From contig CAYLYP010000012.1 of NCBI GenBank assembly GCA_964387795.1, positions 1 through 61,889 of the forward strand: a stretch of 61,889 nt of DNA. The letters run 5' to 3'. This DNA comes from CAYLYP01 sp964387795 (GTDB taxonomy: Bacteria; Bacteroidota; Bacteroidia; Bacteroidales; UBA7960). Under the pieces are notes generated by a model. It was not told the origin of the DNA, made no database searches, and was given only the letters and a program-made list of their open reading frames with translations. A program made the position numbers and the translations under genes. This document shows, in pieces, positions 53,361 to 61,889 of the stretch. The first letter of the stretch is position 1. Each line of letters starts with the position of its first letter.

Positions 53361-54252
53361 TAATTTTCAATGCCTCCAGTTTATCCGCCTTAAGTTGTTC
53401 GGTAAGCGCATCAAGGCCCGAGAAACGTTTTTCGTCACGTATCCTCTCAATAAAATGAATTGTAACAGGCTGGTGATAGAGATTGCCATCGAAGGAGATG
53501 ATATGTGCTTCGATAGAAACGGTATCAAGGTTTAGGGTAGGGCGAACCCCAATATTAAGCATTCCTGGAAATAATTGACCTTTAATTTCAACTTTAACGG
53601 CATAAACCCCTAAGGCAGGCAATACTTTTGATTTGCAGTCGGATTCAATGTTTGCCGTAGGAAAACCAATTGTATTTCCAATCTGGTTCCCTTTAATGAC
53701 TTTTCCGCTTATTGCATAGGGACAAGCAAGTGCATCATAAGCTTTTTTAACTTCCCCGTTTTCAATAAGTTTGATAATATTTGCCGAGAAAACAGGATCC
53801 GGGAGTATAATTTCTTCAATAATGATATTTTTCTGATGAAAATACCCGTAATCGGATAATAATTCACTGCACCTAAGCGTTCCTTCCGGATAATCCATGA
53901 TATCAGGGACAATGATTTTTCTGACAGTGGGGCAGGCTTCAAGTGCTTCCTTCATCAGTTTTTGGACGAATGATAAGTTTCTATTTTCAGGAACAGGGAT
54001 AAAGTGCGTATAAAAATCATTAATTCGGGAAAAAGAATTTCTTTTTTCAGTTTCAGTTTGGAGAATTTTTGATGAAGGATTATTATAATGATTTGATGAA
54101 GGGAGAAAGACCAAAAGTAATGTTTTTCCATGCTGTGATTTAAGCGAATTGAGAAAAAAACGGTGTGAGGAGTGAAATCCGTCGAACCACCCAAAGCTAA
54201 TATTTTCAATGCTTTGGCACTCAGCATCGGGGATATTTAAAGTGAATTGCAT
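53341..54252 (-). CDS. ribF: Riboflavin kinase / FAD synthetase (RibF), N-terminal half diverged
   Basis: A 303-residue protein from the ATG at 54252; the frame is open to 54288. The C-terminal riboflavin kinase domain is intact (GKVIKGNQIGNTIGFPTANIE, GVYAVKVEIKGQLFPGMLNIGVRPT, ERIRDEKRFSGLDALTEQL). The N-terminal FMN adenylyltransferase domain keeps only a distorted nucleotide motif, GWFDGFHSSH instead of the usual GxFDGVHxGH; the usual DFRFG and SSTxIR motifs are not recognisable. It may therefore make FMN but not FAD. It is the only RibF in the window. Confidence 0.8.
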   Translation of the reverse strand: MQFTLNIPDAECQSIENISFGWFDGFHSSHRFFLNSLKSQHGKTLLLVFLPSSNHYNNPSSKILQTETEKRNSFSRINDFYTHFIPVPENRNLSFVQKLMKEALEACPTVRKIIVPDIMDYPEGTLRCSELLSDYGYFHQKNIIIEEIILPDPVFSANIIKLIENGEVKKAYDALACPYAISGKVIKGNQIGNTIGFPTANIESDCKSKVLPALGVYAVKVEIKGQLFPGMLNIGVRPTLNLDTVSIEAHIISFDGNLYHQPVTIHFIERIRDEKRFSGLDALTEQLKADKLEALKIINKDNS

Positions 54253-54476
54253 TTGTTTTAAATGTTTTGATAAAAATACAAAAAACACGGTAATTGTCAG
54301 CCAAGCTTTTTGTTATCTTGCAGTGCTTAAATATCGAAGAAGAAAATCATTTTGTTGACATAAAAATTATTTGAGCAGTAAAAATAGTTAAATGAAGACA
54401 TGGATTTAAAAAAGTTGTAAATTCGTGGTTTCATAGAGCTTTCAAAACATCAGTTTTATATTAAAGCATTAAACGT

Positions 54477-55988
54477 ATGGTCAGTACAATAGGAAAAATA
54501 TCTCAGGTAATTGGGCCTGTGATTGATGTCACCTTTGAAAACACCGAAAAGCTACCCAATATTTTTGATGCGCTGGAGATACATACAGATGATGGTAGGA
54601 AAATCATTTGTGAATGTCAGCAGCACATGGGTGAAGATACCATCAGGGCAGTGTCCATGGATGCTACCGATGGATTGCGCAGGGGTATGGAAGTAAAAGC
54701 AAGCGGGGGGCCAATAACAGTTCCTGCAGGTGAGGAAGTGAGGGGAAGGCTTTTTAACGTGGTTGGTGAAGCTATTGACGGGATGCCGGAGGTAAAGGTA
54801 GCGAAGCGTTATCCGATACACCGCGATCCGCCAAAATTTGACCAGTTAAAAACCGAAACAGAGATCCTTTTCACAGGGATAAAGGTTATCGACCTTCTGG
54901 AGCCTTATTTAAAAGGAGGTAAGATTGGCTTGTTCGGTGGGGCAGGTGTAGGGAAAACGGTGCTTATTATGGAGCTGATCAATAATATTGCAAAAGGATA
55001 TCAGGGCACCAGTGTATTTGCGGGTGTTGGTGAACGAACCCGTGAGGGGAATGACCTTCTCAGGGAGATGATCGAATCAGGAGTAATAAGATATGGTAAG
55101 GATTTCAGGGAATCCATGGAAAAGGGGAATTGGGATTTGTCATTAGTAAATCCTGAAGAACTTGGGAAATCACAGGCAGCGCTGATATTTGGACAGATGA
55201 ATGAGCCTCCCGGAGCAAGGGCCCGAGTAGCTTTAAGCGGTCTTGCCATTGCAGAGTATTTTCGTGATGGTGATGAGTCAACAGGAGGATCAGATATTTT
55301 GTTCTTTATTGACAACATCTTCCGTTTTACCCAGGCAGGTTCAGAGGTATCAGCTCTATTAGGCCGTATGCCCAGTGCTGTTGGATATCAACCAACCCTG
55401 GCATCAGAAATGGGCATCATGCAGGAACGTATTACCTCGACCAAAAGAGGTTCAATCACTTCGGTGCAGGCAGTATATGTCCCTGCCGATGACCTTACAG
55501 ACCCGGCTCCTGCAACCACATTCTCGCACCTTGATGCAACCACTGTACTGAGCCGTAAAATTGTTGAGCTTGGTATTTATCCATCTGTGGACCCACTTGA
55601 TTCAACTTCAAGGATCCTTTCACCAGACATAGTTGGTGACCTGCATTATAATACCGCCCAGAGGGTTAAGATGCTCCTTCAGCGTTATCAGGAACTTCAG
55701 GATATCATTGCCATCCTTGGGATGGAAGAGCTATCGGAAGATGATAAGCTTGTTGTTGCACGAGCCCGCAGGGTTCAAAGGTTCCTGTCGCAACCATTCT
55801 TTATGGCCGAACAGTTTACAGGGATGCCTGGTGCAATGGTTCCTATTGATGATACGATCAAAGGTTTTAACATGATTATGGACGGCAAAGTGGATGAATA
55901 TCCTGAAACAGCGTTCAACCTTGTAGGTACCATTGAAGAAGCCGTAGAAAAAGGCAAGAAAATGCTTGATGACTCTGTTAAAAAATAA
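54477..55988 (+). CDS. atpD: ATP synthase F1 subunit beta
   Basis: A 503-residue catalytic subunit of the F1 ATPase. Walker A is GGAGVGKT (154-161), the catalytic glutamate is in GVGERTREGNDL and Walker B in DILFFIDNIFRFTQAG; ALLGRMPSAVGYQPTLASEMG is the family signature. The atpD-atpC pair stands alone, as usual in Bacteroidota, with the other subunits elsewhere. No Shine-Dalgarno is visible. The terminator after atpC ends the transcript. Confidence 0.98.
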   Translation: MVSTIGKISQVIGPVIDVTFENTEKLPNIFDALEIHTDDGRKIICECQQHMGEDTIRAVSMDATDGLRRGMEVKASGGPITVPAGEEVRGRLFNVVGEAIDGMPEVKVAKRYPIHRDPPKFDQLKTETEILFTGIKVIDLLEPYLKGGKIGLFGGAGVGKTVLIMELINNIAKGYQGTSVFAGVGERTREGNDLLREMIESGVIRYGKDFRESMEKGNWDLSLVNPEELGKSQAALIFGQMNEPPGARARVALSGLAIAEYFRDGDESTGGSDILFFIDNIFRFTQAGSEVSALLGRMPSAVGYQPTLASEMGIMQERITSTKRGSITSVQAVYVPADDLTDPAPATTFSHLDATTVLSRKIVELGIYPSVDPLDSTSRILSPDIVGDLHYNTAQRVKMLLQRYQELQDIIAILGMEELSEDDKLVVARARRVQRFLSQPFFMAEQFTGMPGAMVPIDDTIKGFNMIMDGKVDEYPETAFNLVGTIEEAVEKGKKMLDDSVKK

Positions 55989-55993
55989 TAGCT

Positions 55994-56236
55994 ATGAGCA
56001 TGCAACTGGATATTATTTCTCCCGAAAGGTGTCTTTATTCAGGCGAAGTGGCCCTAATCCAGCTTCCCGGCCTGATGGGTTCTTTTGAAATCCTGAACCT
56101 TCATGCCCCATTAATTGCCTTGTTGGTTAAAGGCCGGGTGAAAATCATTGACCAGGCCCGCAATAAGCTTTTTATTGAAATTAATGGAGGGGTCGTAGAG
56201 GTATTTAATGATAAGATTAAAGTCCTGACTGAATAA
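55994..56236 (+). CDS. atpC: ATP synthase F1 subunit epsilon
   Basis: An 80-residue protein, the N-terminal beta-sandwich domain of the epsilon subunit (MQLDIISPERCLYSGEVALIQLPGLMGSFEILNLHAP). The C-terminal inhibitory helices are absent, which is the rule in Bacteroidota. It begins 5 bases after atpD and is followed by a terminator. Confidence 0.95.
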   Translation: MSMQLDIISPERCLYSGEVALIQLPGLMGSFEILNLHAPLIALLVKGRVKIIDQARNKLFIEINGGVVEVFNDKIKVLTE

Positions 56237-56257
56237 TCTATTTTTGACTAAATGATT

Positions 56258-56294
56258 AAAAGCTGTAGTTTTGTAAAAAAGCTACAGCTTTTTT
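56258..56294 (+). terminator. Intrinsic terminator after atpDC
   Basis: AAAGCTGTAG and CTACAGCTTT pair around a short loop, followed by TTTTTAT on the plus strand, 22 bases after the atpC stop. Confidence 0.9.
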
Positions 56295-56470
56295 ATGCAG
56301 ATGGGTTGAAATTCAATATACATGGTTTTAAATTTTTGTTGGATGCCTATAAGCTTAAAAATAATTTTTTCTGCTTTTTAAGCAGTTTGAACAAATCAAG
56401 TTAAGGATTACTAAGCAAAAAAAGGACGATTGGTCGTTTTTATTATGTCCCGATTTAAAATTGCTTTTCG

Positions 56471-56478
56471 TATCTTTG
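56471..56478 (+). promoter_or_regulatory. -7 promoter element for recJ
   Basis: TATCTTTG, an exact match to TAnnTTTG, 19 bases before the recJ ATG. The -33 element is not clear. Confidence 0.55.
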
Positions 56479-56497
56479 CGAAAATTCAAAAATAAAA

Positions 56498-58249
56498 ATG
56501 CAAAAAAGGTGGGTTATAAAAGAAGCCGGTGATGAACGAAAGGTAAAAAGCCTTGCCGAAGCTTTGAATGTGGATCATCATATTGCCAACCTTTTAGTCC
56601 AGAAGGGTGTTTCCACATTTGAAGAAGCAAGGGTTTTTTTCAGGCCTTCTCTTAGCGACCTGCATGATCCTTTTCTGATGTTAAACATGGATAAAGCCAT
56701 TGAACGCATCGAAAAGGCCTTTACAAACAAAGAGAAAATCCTTGTTTATGGGGATTATGATGTGGATGGCACTACTGCCGTTGCCCTTGTTTACAGTTTT
56801 ATCAGGAGGTTTTATAAAGGTTTCTGTGATTATTATATTCCTGACAGGTATAAGGAAGGTTATGGGATATCTATTGAAGGAATAGATTATGCCCATAAGA
56901 ACAATTTCAGCCTGGTGATTGCGCTTGATTGCGGGATCAAGGCCTGTGAACAGGTTAAATATGCCAGCTCGCTTGGTATCGATTTTATTATTTGTGACCA
57001 TCACAGGCCTGGGAGTGAAATACCTGAAGCTTACGCTGTTCTGGATCCCAAACAATCAAATTGTCCATATCCCTACAAAGAACTGAGTGGATGTGGATTG
57101 GGTTTTAAACTTGCCCAGGCTTATTATACAAGGCATAATCTTGCCATTGAAGAACTTGATGAATTCCTCGATCTTGTAGCTGTGAGCATAGCTGCTGATA
57201 TTGTTCCCATTGATGGAGAAAACAGGACACTGGCATATTTTGGTTTAAAGAAACTTAATCTAAGGCCACGCCATGGTCTTGAATCAATATTGCTTTATAG
57301 CGGAATAACAAGAACAAACCCTCCGGAGGAAGTTACAGTTTTTAATCGTGAACTTACCATCAGCGACCTTGTGTTCCTTATAGGTCCACGTATCAATGCA
57401 GCAGGAAGGATTGATAATGGGCGCAATGCAGTAAAGCTTCTAATATCTGCCAATGATGAAGCTTCAGTGAGACTGGGAGAGATTATCAACAATCAAAACC
57501 TTGAGCGAAGGCAATTAGATGCAGATATCACACGCCAGGCATTGGAAATGATAGCCAATAGTGATGATCACCAGAAAGCAAAAACAACAGTTGTGTTTAA
57601 CCCATCATGGCATAAAGGGGTTATAGGTATAGTTGCTTCAAGGCTAACCGAATCGTATTACAGGCCAACAATTGTGCTTACAGAATCCAATGGGCTTATA
57701 ACAGGTTCAGCAAGAAGTGTAAAGGATTTCGATATCTATGATGCTATTGATGCCTGTAGTGATTTGCTGGAACATTTTGGCGGGCATAAATATGCTGCGG
57801 GCTTATCTCTTAAGTCAGAGAATTTAGGTCTTTTTCAGGAGAAATTTGAATCAATTGTTGCATCAACAATAACAGACCAGATGCTTGTTCCTGAAATTGA
57901 AATTGATTCAAAGATTGAACTCACAGATATCTCCCCAAAATTTTTCAGGATACTAAAACAATTTGCCCCTTATGGTCCGGGTAACATGGCTCCGGTATTT
58001 ATTACCGGAGGGCTTGTGGATAGAGGGTTTGCAAAGATTGTGGGGAACAATCACCTGAAAATGAACCTTACTTACCCCGGTGTTACAAACCTTGATTTTA
58101 ATGCCATTGCATTTCAACAGGGGGAGTATTATGAAAAGGTTTTAAAAGGCGAACCCTTTTATATTGCATATCATATCGAAGAGAATGAGTGGAATGGAAA
58201 TACAAGCCTTCAGCTCAACATTAAGGATATGAAATTTGAAGATTTTTAA
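56498..58249 (+). CDS. recJ: Single-stranded-DNA-specific exonuclease RecJ
   Basis: A 583-residue DHH-family 5'-3' exonuclease. The metal motifs are YGDYDVDGTTAVAL, ALDCGIKACEQ and CDHHRPG. The DHHA1 domain includes NPSWHKGVIGIVASRLTE and GGHKYAAGL, with an OB-like C-terminal domain. It starts MQKRWVIKEAGDERKVKSLAEAL, the family's usual N-terminus. RecJ works in recombination and mismatch repair. trpS follows 59 bases on. Confidence 0.96.
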   Translation: MQKRWVIKEAGDERKVKSLAEALNVDHHIANLLVQKGVSTFEEARVFFRPSLSDLHDPFLMLNMDKAIERIEKAFTNKEKILVYGDYDVDGTTAVALVYSFIRRFYKGFCDYYIPDRYKEGYGISIEGIDYAHKNNFSLVIALDCGIKACEQVKYASSLGIDFIICDHHRPGSEIPEAYAVLDPKQSNCPYPYKELSGCGLGFKLAQAYYTRHNLAIEELDEFLDLVAVSIAADIVPIDGENRTLAYFGLKKLNLRPRHGLESILLYSGITRTNPPEEVTVFNRELTISDLVFLIGPRINAAGRIDNGRNAVKLLISANDEASVRLGEIINNQNLERRQLDADITRQALEMIANSDDHQKAKTTVVFNPSWHKGVIGIVASRLTESYYRPTIVLTESNGLITGSARSVKDFDIYDAIDACSDLLEHFGGHKYAAGLSLKSENLGLFQEKFESIVASTITDQMLVPEIEIDSKIELTDISPKFFRILKQFAPYGPGNMAPVFITGGLVDRGFAKIVGNNHLKMNLTYPGVTNLDFNAIAFQQGEYYEKVLKGEPFYIAYHIEENEWNGNTSLQLNIKDMKFEDF

Positions 58250-58308
58250 TTTTGCAACAGGCCTGATTTGTGTTGGCCAAATAAACAAACAACTGGAATT
58301 ATTTTAAT

Positions 58309-59304
58309 ATGGAAACTGTAGTCAGTGGCATCCGTTCGACCGGTAATTTACATCTGGGCAATTACTTTGGGGCTTTGCAGAATTTTTTAAGCATGCAGCA
58401 CCAGCATCATTGCTTGTTTTTTATTGCTGATTATCACTCTCTTACCACACACCCTACCCCTGCTGACCTTCATAACAATGTGAAGCAGGTACTTGTTGAA
58501 TATCTTGCAGCAGGATTGGACCCGGAAGTGGCTACCTTATACATCCAAAGCAATGTGCCCGAAGTGGCTGAGCTTTATTTGCTCCTTGGCATGAATGCTT
58601 ATATGGGTGAGCTTGAAAGATGTACAACCTTCAAGGAAAAAGCAAGGAAACAACCTGAAAATATTAATGCAGGGCTATTGACATACCCAGTCCTGATGGC
58701 TGCTGATATCCTATTGCACAGGGCTACAAAAGTGCCTGTTGGTAAAGACCAGGAGCAACACCTTGAAATGGCCAGGACATTTGCCAATAGGTTTAACCGT
58801 ATGTATAAAGTAGATTTCTTCCCGGAACCCTATGCTTATAACTTTGGAAAAGAACTGATAAAGATTCCCGGGCTTGATGGAAGCACCAAGATGGGAAAAT
58901 CTGAAGGTGAAGGTAATGCTATCTTCCTTGCCGATGCCCCTGAAGTTATTCGTAAGAAGGTGATGAGGGCAGTATCAGACTCAGGTCCTACAGAACCTAA
59001 TCAGCCTAAGCCCCAGGCAATAGAGAACCTGTTCAGCCTGATGAAGGTCTTAAGTGAGCCATCAACACTGGCACATTTTGAAGAAGCCTACAATGCTTGT
59101 ACAATCCGTTATGGGGATATGAAAAAACAATTGGCCGAAGATGTGATAAAGTTTACAAGCCCTTTAAGGGAGCGTATCCTTGACATCTCAAACAATACCG
59201 ATTATTTGCGCAAAGTAGAAAAAACCGGAACTGAAAAAGCCCGTGCAAGTGCTGTTGATACTGTTAAAAAGGTGAGGGAAATAATAGGCTTTAAGTCATT
59301 TTGA
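58309..59304 (+). CDS. trpS: Tryptophanyl-tRNA synthetase
   Basis: A 331-residue class I aminoacyl-tRNA synthetase. The HIGH-type motif is GNLHLGNYFG and the KMSKS motif is KMGKSEG. Other TrpRS signatures are TYPVLMAADILLHRATKVPVG and KDQEQHLEMARTFANRFN. It charges tRNA-Trp. Length and start are normal. No T-box or leader peptide is seen upstream. Confidence 0.97.
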   Translation: METVVSGIRSTGNLHLGNYFGALQNFLSMQHQHHCLFFIADYHSLTTHPTPADLHNNVKQVLVEYLAAGLDPEVATLYIQSNVPEVAELYLLLGMNAYMGELERCTTFKEKARKQPENINAGLLTYPVLMAADILLHRATKVPVGKDQEQHLEMARTFANRFNRMYKVDFFPEPYAYNFGKELIKIPGLDGSTKMGKSEGEGNAIFLADAPEVIRKKVMRAVSDSGPTEPNQPKPQAIENLFSLMKVLSEPSTLAHFEEAYNACTIRYGDMKKQLAEDVIKFTSPLRERILDISNNTDYLRKVEKTGTEKARASAVDTVKKVREIIGFKSF

Positions 59305-59452
59305 TGAGCAATATTTGTGTTTCTTAGGATTTTTCTTAGCCGAAAGGCTGATTTAAAATAGCTTGTTTTTTATCAGGCATAAAACAATTTCATAAAATCC
59401 CTGTTTTTGATTTTAAACCTTTGACGATAAACAATAAAACACACCCTTCACT

Positions 59453-59791
59453 ATGAAACCTTTAAAAAGCTTTACAGGTTTTGCAAGCTGGTTGATGCGT
59501 ATCTCAGTTTTGCTTATTGTTTTTGCAGCTTTTTTTAATACCTTCATGGCTTTTAATATCAAAGAGCTTTCTTTCTATATTGCAGCCGGATTTGTTGTAT
59601 TTGGATTGCTTCTCTTTATCGGGGGCTTTATGGGCAAACCTACACTTACCGTGCTTTCTGGCCTTGTCATCCTGCTGCTTTCTGCTTTGCAGGCTTACTG
59701 GGCATTTAATGGAATCAACATCAGCTTTGCCCATTGGATCATGTTAGCCTCTGTTGGTTTGTTCTTTCTTGCTTCAGGAAATAAAAATTAA
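59453..59791 (+). CDS. Small four-helix membrane protein, unknown
   Basis: A 112-residue protein with four membrane helices (about 15-33, 39-59, 63-82 and 91-108) and very short loops. I do not recognise a family. It lies between trpS and hflX on the same strand, 22 bases before hflX, so it may be co-transcribed with hflX. Confidence 0.65.
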   Translation: MKPLKSFTGFASWLMRISVLLIVFAAFFNTFMAFNIKELSFYIAAGFVVFGLLLFIGGFMGKPTLTVLSGLVILLLSALQAYWAFNGINISFAHWIMLASVGLFFLASGNKN

Positions 59792-59812
59792 GTCAACGTC
59801 TTATTCTCTTTA

Positions 59813-61006
59813 ATGCCTACAAACCTCTCAACTGAAATAATAAAGGAAAAAGTAATCCTTGTTGGTGCAATAAGCGGTCGCCAGACCGAAGTGATGGTCA
59901 ACGAATATCTTGATGAGCTTGCATTCCTGGTAGATACAGCAGGAGGGGAAGTGCTTGCACGCTTTACCCAAAAGCTTGATAAGCCCGACCCCCGCTCTTT
60001 TATTGGTAGCGGTAAGTTGGAAGAAATAAGTATGTATGTAAAGGCAGAGGAAATAGATCTTGTGGTTTTTGATGATGAGTTAAGCCCTTCACAACACAGA
60101 AACATTGAAAAAGCACTTGGTTGCAGGATTATTGACCGCTCCAACCTTATCCTTGACATCTTTGCCAAACGGGCAAGGACTGCCCATGCAAAAACGCAGG
60201 TAGAGCTTGCACAATATGAATATCTTTTGCCCCGACTGGTGGGTATGTGGTCTCACCTTGAGAAACAAAGAGGAGGTATTGGTATGAGGGGTCCTGGTGA
60301 AAAGGAGATAGAGACTGACCGTCGGATCATCCGCGAAAAGATTGCCCTTCTAAAGGAGAAGCTTCGCCAGATAGATAAACAAATGGCGACGCAACGCTCA
60401 AACAGGGGTTCCCTTGTAAGGGTGGCTCTGGTAGGCTATACCAATGTTGGCAAGTCAACACTTATGAACCTGCTAAGCAAATCGGAGGTATTTGCAGAAG
60501 ATAAGCTTTTTGCTACCCTGGATACCACTGTTCGAAAGGTGGTTGTTGGCAATCTTCCTTTTTTGCTAAGTGACACCGTTGGATTTATCCGAAAGCTGCC
60601 CCATCATCTTATTGAGTCATTCAAATCTACATTGGATGAAGTCCGTGAATCGGATATCCTGATCCATGTAGTTGATATATCACATCCAAATTTTGAGGAT
60701 CAGATAGCTGTTGTCAGACAAACCCTCAATGAGATATGTAAGGAAGAAAAGCCTGTGATCATGGTCTTTAATAAAATTGACAATTATACCTTTATCGAAA
60801 AGGAAGCAGACGACCTAACACCCAGGACTAAAGAAAACCTGAGCCTTCAGGATTTAATGAATACATGGATGGCACAGGAAAACAGCCCATGTATCTTTAT
60901 CTCGGCCAAAAGGAAAATAAATGTTGAAGAACTGAGGAGCCTTATGTATGAAACTGTTAAGGAAATTCATAAAGCAAGGTATCCATTTGATAATTTTTTG
61001 TTCTAG
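59813..61006 (+). CDS. hflX: Ribosome-associated GTPase HflX
   Basis: A 397-residue GTPase that splits stalled or stressed ribosomes. The N-terminal domain carries RSFIGSGKLEEI and RGGIGMRGPGEKEIETDRR; G1 is GYTNVGKSTL, G2 TLDTTVRKV, G3 DTVGFIRKLPHHLIESF and G4 NKID. Length is typical. No Hfq or HflK/C genes are beside it. Confidence 0.96.
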   Translation: MPTNLSTEIIKEKVILVGAISGRQTEVMVNEYLDELAFLVDTAGGEVLARFTQKLDKPDPRSFIGSGKLEEISMYVKAEEIDLVVFDDELSPSQHRNIEKALGCRIIDRSNLILDIFAKRARTAHAKTQVELAQYEYLLPRLVGMWSHLEKQRGGIGMRGPGEKEIETDRRIIREKIALLKEKLRQIDKQMATQRSNRGSLVRVALVGYTNVGKSTLMNLLSKSEVFAEDKLFATLDTTVRKVVVGNLPFLLSDTVGFIRKLPHHLIESFKSTLDEVRESDILIHVVDISHPNFEDQIAVVRQTLNEICKEEKPVIMVFNKIDNYTFIEKEADDLTPRTKENLSLQDLMNTWMAQENSPCIFISAKRKINVEELRSLMYETVKEIHKARYPFDNFLF

Positions 61007-61027
61007 AAGGTTTTTATAAATTGCGCA

Positions 61028-61813
61028 ATGGAAAGCATATCGGCAGTAATAATTACCTATAACGAGGAAAAAAACATTGAGCGTTGCCTGAGTTCCTTAA
61101 AAGGCATTGCTGATGAGATTATTGTTGTCGATTCTTTCTCTACTGACCAGACAAAAAGCATCTGCCTGAAAAATGGGGCACGCTTTGTAGAGCATGTTTT
61201 TGAAGGTCATATACAACAAAAAAACTTTGCACTTTCCCTTGCAAACAGTTCTTTCATCCTATCTCTTGATGCAGATGAAGCCCTTGATGAAACCCTGATA
61301 AACAATATTCGGAAGATTAAACAGAACCCGGAAGCAGATGTTTATTCCATGAACCGCCTTACGAATTATTGCGGGAAGTGGATATATCATTGTGGATGGT
61401 ATCCCGATCGGAAAGTCAGGTTGATACGCAAAGGCTTTGCTCTTTGGGGAGGTGTAAACCCACACGATGAATTAAAATATAAAGAAGGTGCAATAAAAGG
61501 GCATCTTGAGGGAAATATCCTTCATTACTCCTATTCAAGTATTCATCAGCATATACAACAGGCAAATCATTTCTCAGGCATCAATGCCAACGAATGGTTT
61601 GAAAAAGGCAAAAAAGTAAGTTTGATGAAAGTCATCTTTTCTCCCTGGATACGATTTATAAGAGATTACATAGTATGGGGAGGTTTTCTTGATGGCTATT
61701 ATGGTTTGGTAATCTGTAGGATTTCTGCACATGCAGCATTTCTGAAATATATAAAAATACGTGAATTATGGAAGCAGCACTCCCAAAGCTCAGGTTTCCC
61801 AAAGGCAACCTGA
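61028..61813 (+). CDS. Family 2 glycosyltransferase (LPS core type)
   Basis: A 261-residue GT2 enzyme. The donor motifs are IITYNEEKNIERCLSSLKG and ADEIIVVDSFSTDQT, with SLDADEAL as the DxD-type motif. WIYHCGWYPDRKVRLIRKG and PHDELKYKEG resemble the WaaE/KdtX group that builds the lipopolysaccharide core. It overlaps the following heptosyltransferase-like gene by 46 bases and follows hflX by 21. Confidence 0.88.
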   Translation: MESISAVIITYNEEKNIERCLSSLKGIADEIIVVDSFSTDQTKSICLKNGARFVEHVFEGHIQQKNFALSLANSSFILSLDADEALDETLINNIRKIKQNPEADVYSMNRLTNYCGKWIYHCGWYPDRKVRLIRKGFALWGGVNPHDELKYKEGAIKGHLEGNILHYSYSSIHQHIQQANHFSGINANEWFEKGKKVSLMKVIFSPWIRFIRDYIVWGGFLDGYYGLVICRISAHAAFLKYIKIRELWKQHSQSSGFPKAT

Positions 61814-61889
61814 TCATAAGCCGTACGGATGCTATCGGTGATGTGATACTCACCCTTCCATTGGCATCTTATTTAAAATCATTGGAGCC
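61768..61889 (+). CDS. Family 9 glycosyltransferase (heptosyltransferase-like), N-terminus (partial)
   Basis: The reading frame starts at the ATG at 61768 and runs off the right edge: MEAALPKLRFPKGNLIIS, RTDAIGDVILTLPLAS. RTDAIGDVILTLP is the N-terminal signature of GT9 enzymes such as WaaC/WaaF/WaaQ, which add heptose to the LPS core. It overlaps the end of the GT2 gene by 46 bases in another frame, pointing to coupled translation. Only 40 codons are visible. Confidence 0.8.
   Translation, partial: MEAALPKLRFPKGNLIISRTDAIGDVILTLPLASYLKSLE

Overview
This window is a stretch of chromosome from a member of the Bacteroidota, probably a free-living or gut-associated Bacteroidales/Marinilabiliales-type organism. 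The evidence is: a type IX secretion sorting tail on one secreted enzyme; many start sites without a Shine-Dalgarno but with the phylum's -7 promoter element TAnnTTTG; atpD-atpC separated from the rest of the ATP synthase; an FtsX / DUF3098 / UppP / TruB gene order; and ECF sigma factors paired with outer-membrane barrel proteins. The species cannot be named from sequence alone. No rRNA, tRNA or CRISPR array was seen.

Layout. 1-4199 (minus): ftsX, a DUF3098 membrane protein, uppP and truB, then a terminator, then queA and the first codons of ispD running off the left edge. 4695-5714 (plus): a small envelope-stress trio (YtxH, holin-X-like, unknown). 6066-11294: a membrane metallophosphoesterase, an HD phosphohydrolase, an S41 C-terminal processing protease and a membrane adenylate cyclase. 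11295-12299 is gene-free and holds an 11-bp-phased palindromic repeat and REP-like hairpins. 12300-25600 (plus) is a seven-gene glycan-degradation cluster: T9SS-tailed PNGase F, GH20 hexosaminidase, GH35 beta-galactosidase, GH29 fucosidase, GH33 sialidase, GH95 fucosidase and a CBM9-like protein. These are the activities needed to free complex N-glycans and strip their antennae; no SusC/SusD pair or core mannosidase is present. 25688-36329 holds housekeeping and redox genes (MCP, two flavoproteins, nitroreductase, ElbB, M16 protease, Usp, RuvB, QueG).

36585-43919 is a defence island between queG and an aldo/keto reductase: an Eco57I-like adenine methylase overlapping a small PD-(D/E)xK nuclease gene, a pRiA4b ORF-3-like gene broken by a nonsense codon, an Eco47II-type endonuclease, a C5 methylase with an N-terminal MerR-like HTH, and a divergent Vsr endonuclease. 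44120-53360: aldo/keto reductase, a 1 kb repeat-bearing spacer, a TetR regulator with a textbook promoter, a lipoprotein serpin, an LVIVD-repeat lipoprotein, a barrel protein, an ECF sigma factor, a predicted anti-sigma/outer-membrane barrel hybrid and a lipoprotein. 53341-61889: an unusual RibF, atpD-atpC with a terminator, recJ, trpS, a small membrane protein, hflX and the start of a lipopolysaccharide glycosyltransferase locus (GT2 then GT9, cut by the right edge).

The most interesting parts are the methylase/nuclease pair, the split-location N-glycan cluster, the 11-bp phased palindrome, the envelope-spanning anti-sigma-like protein, and a RibF whose FAD-synthetase half looks degenerate. 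All functions are read from motifs by eye; no database search was possible.
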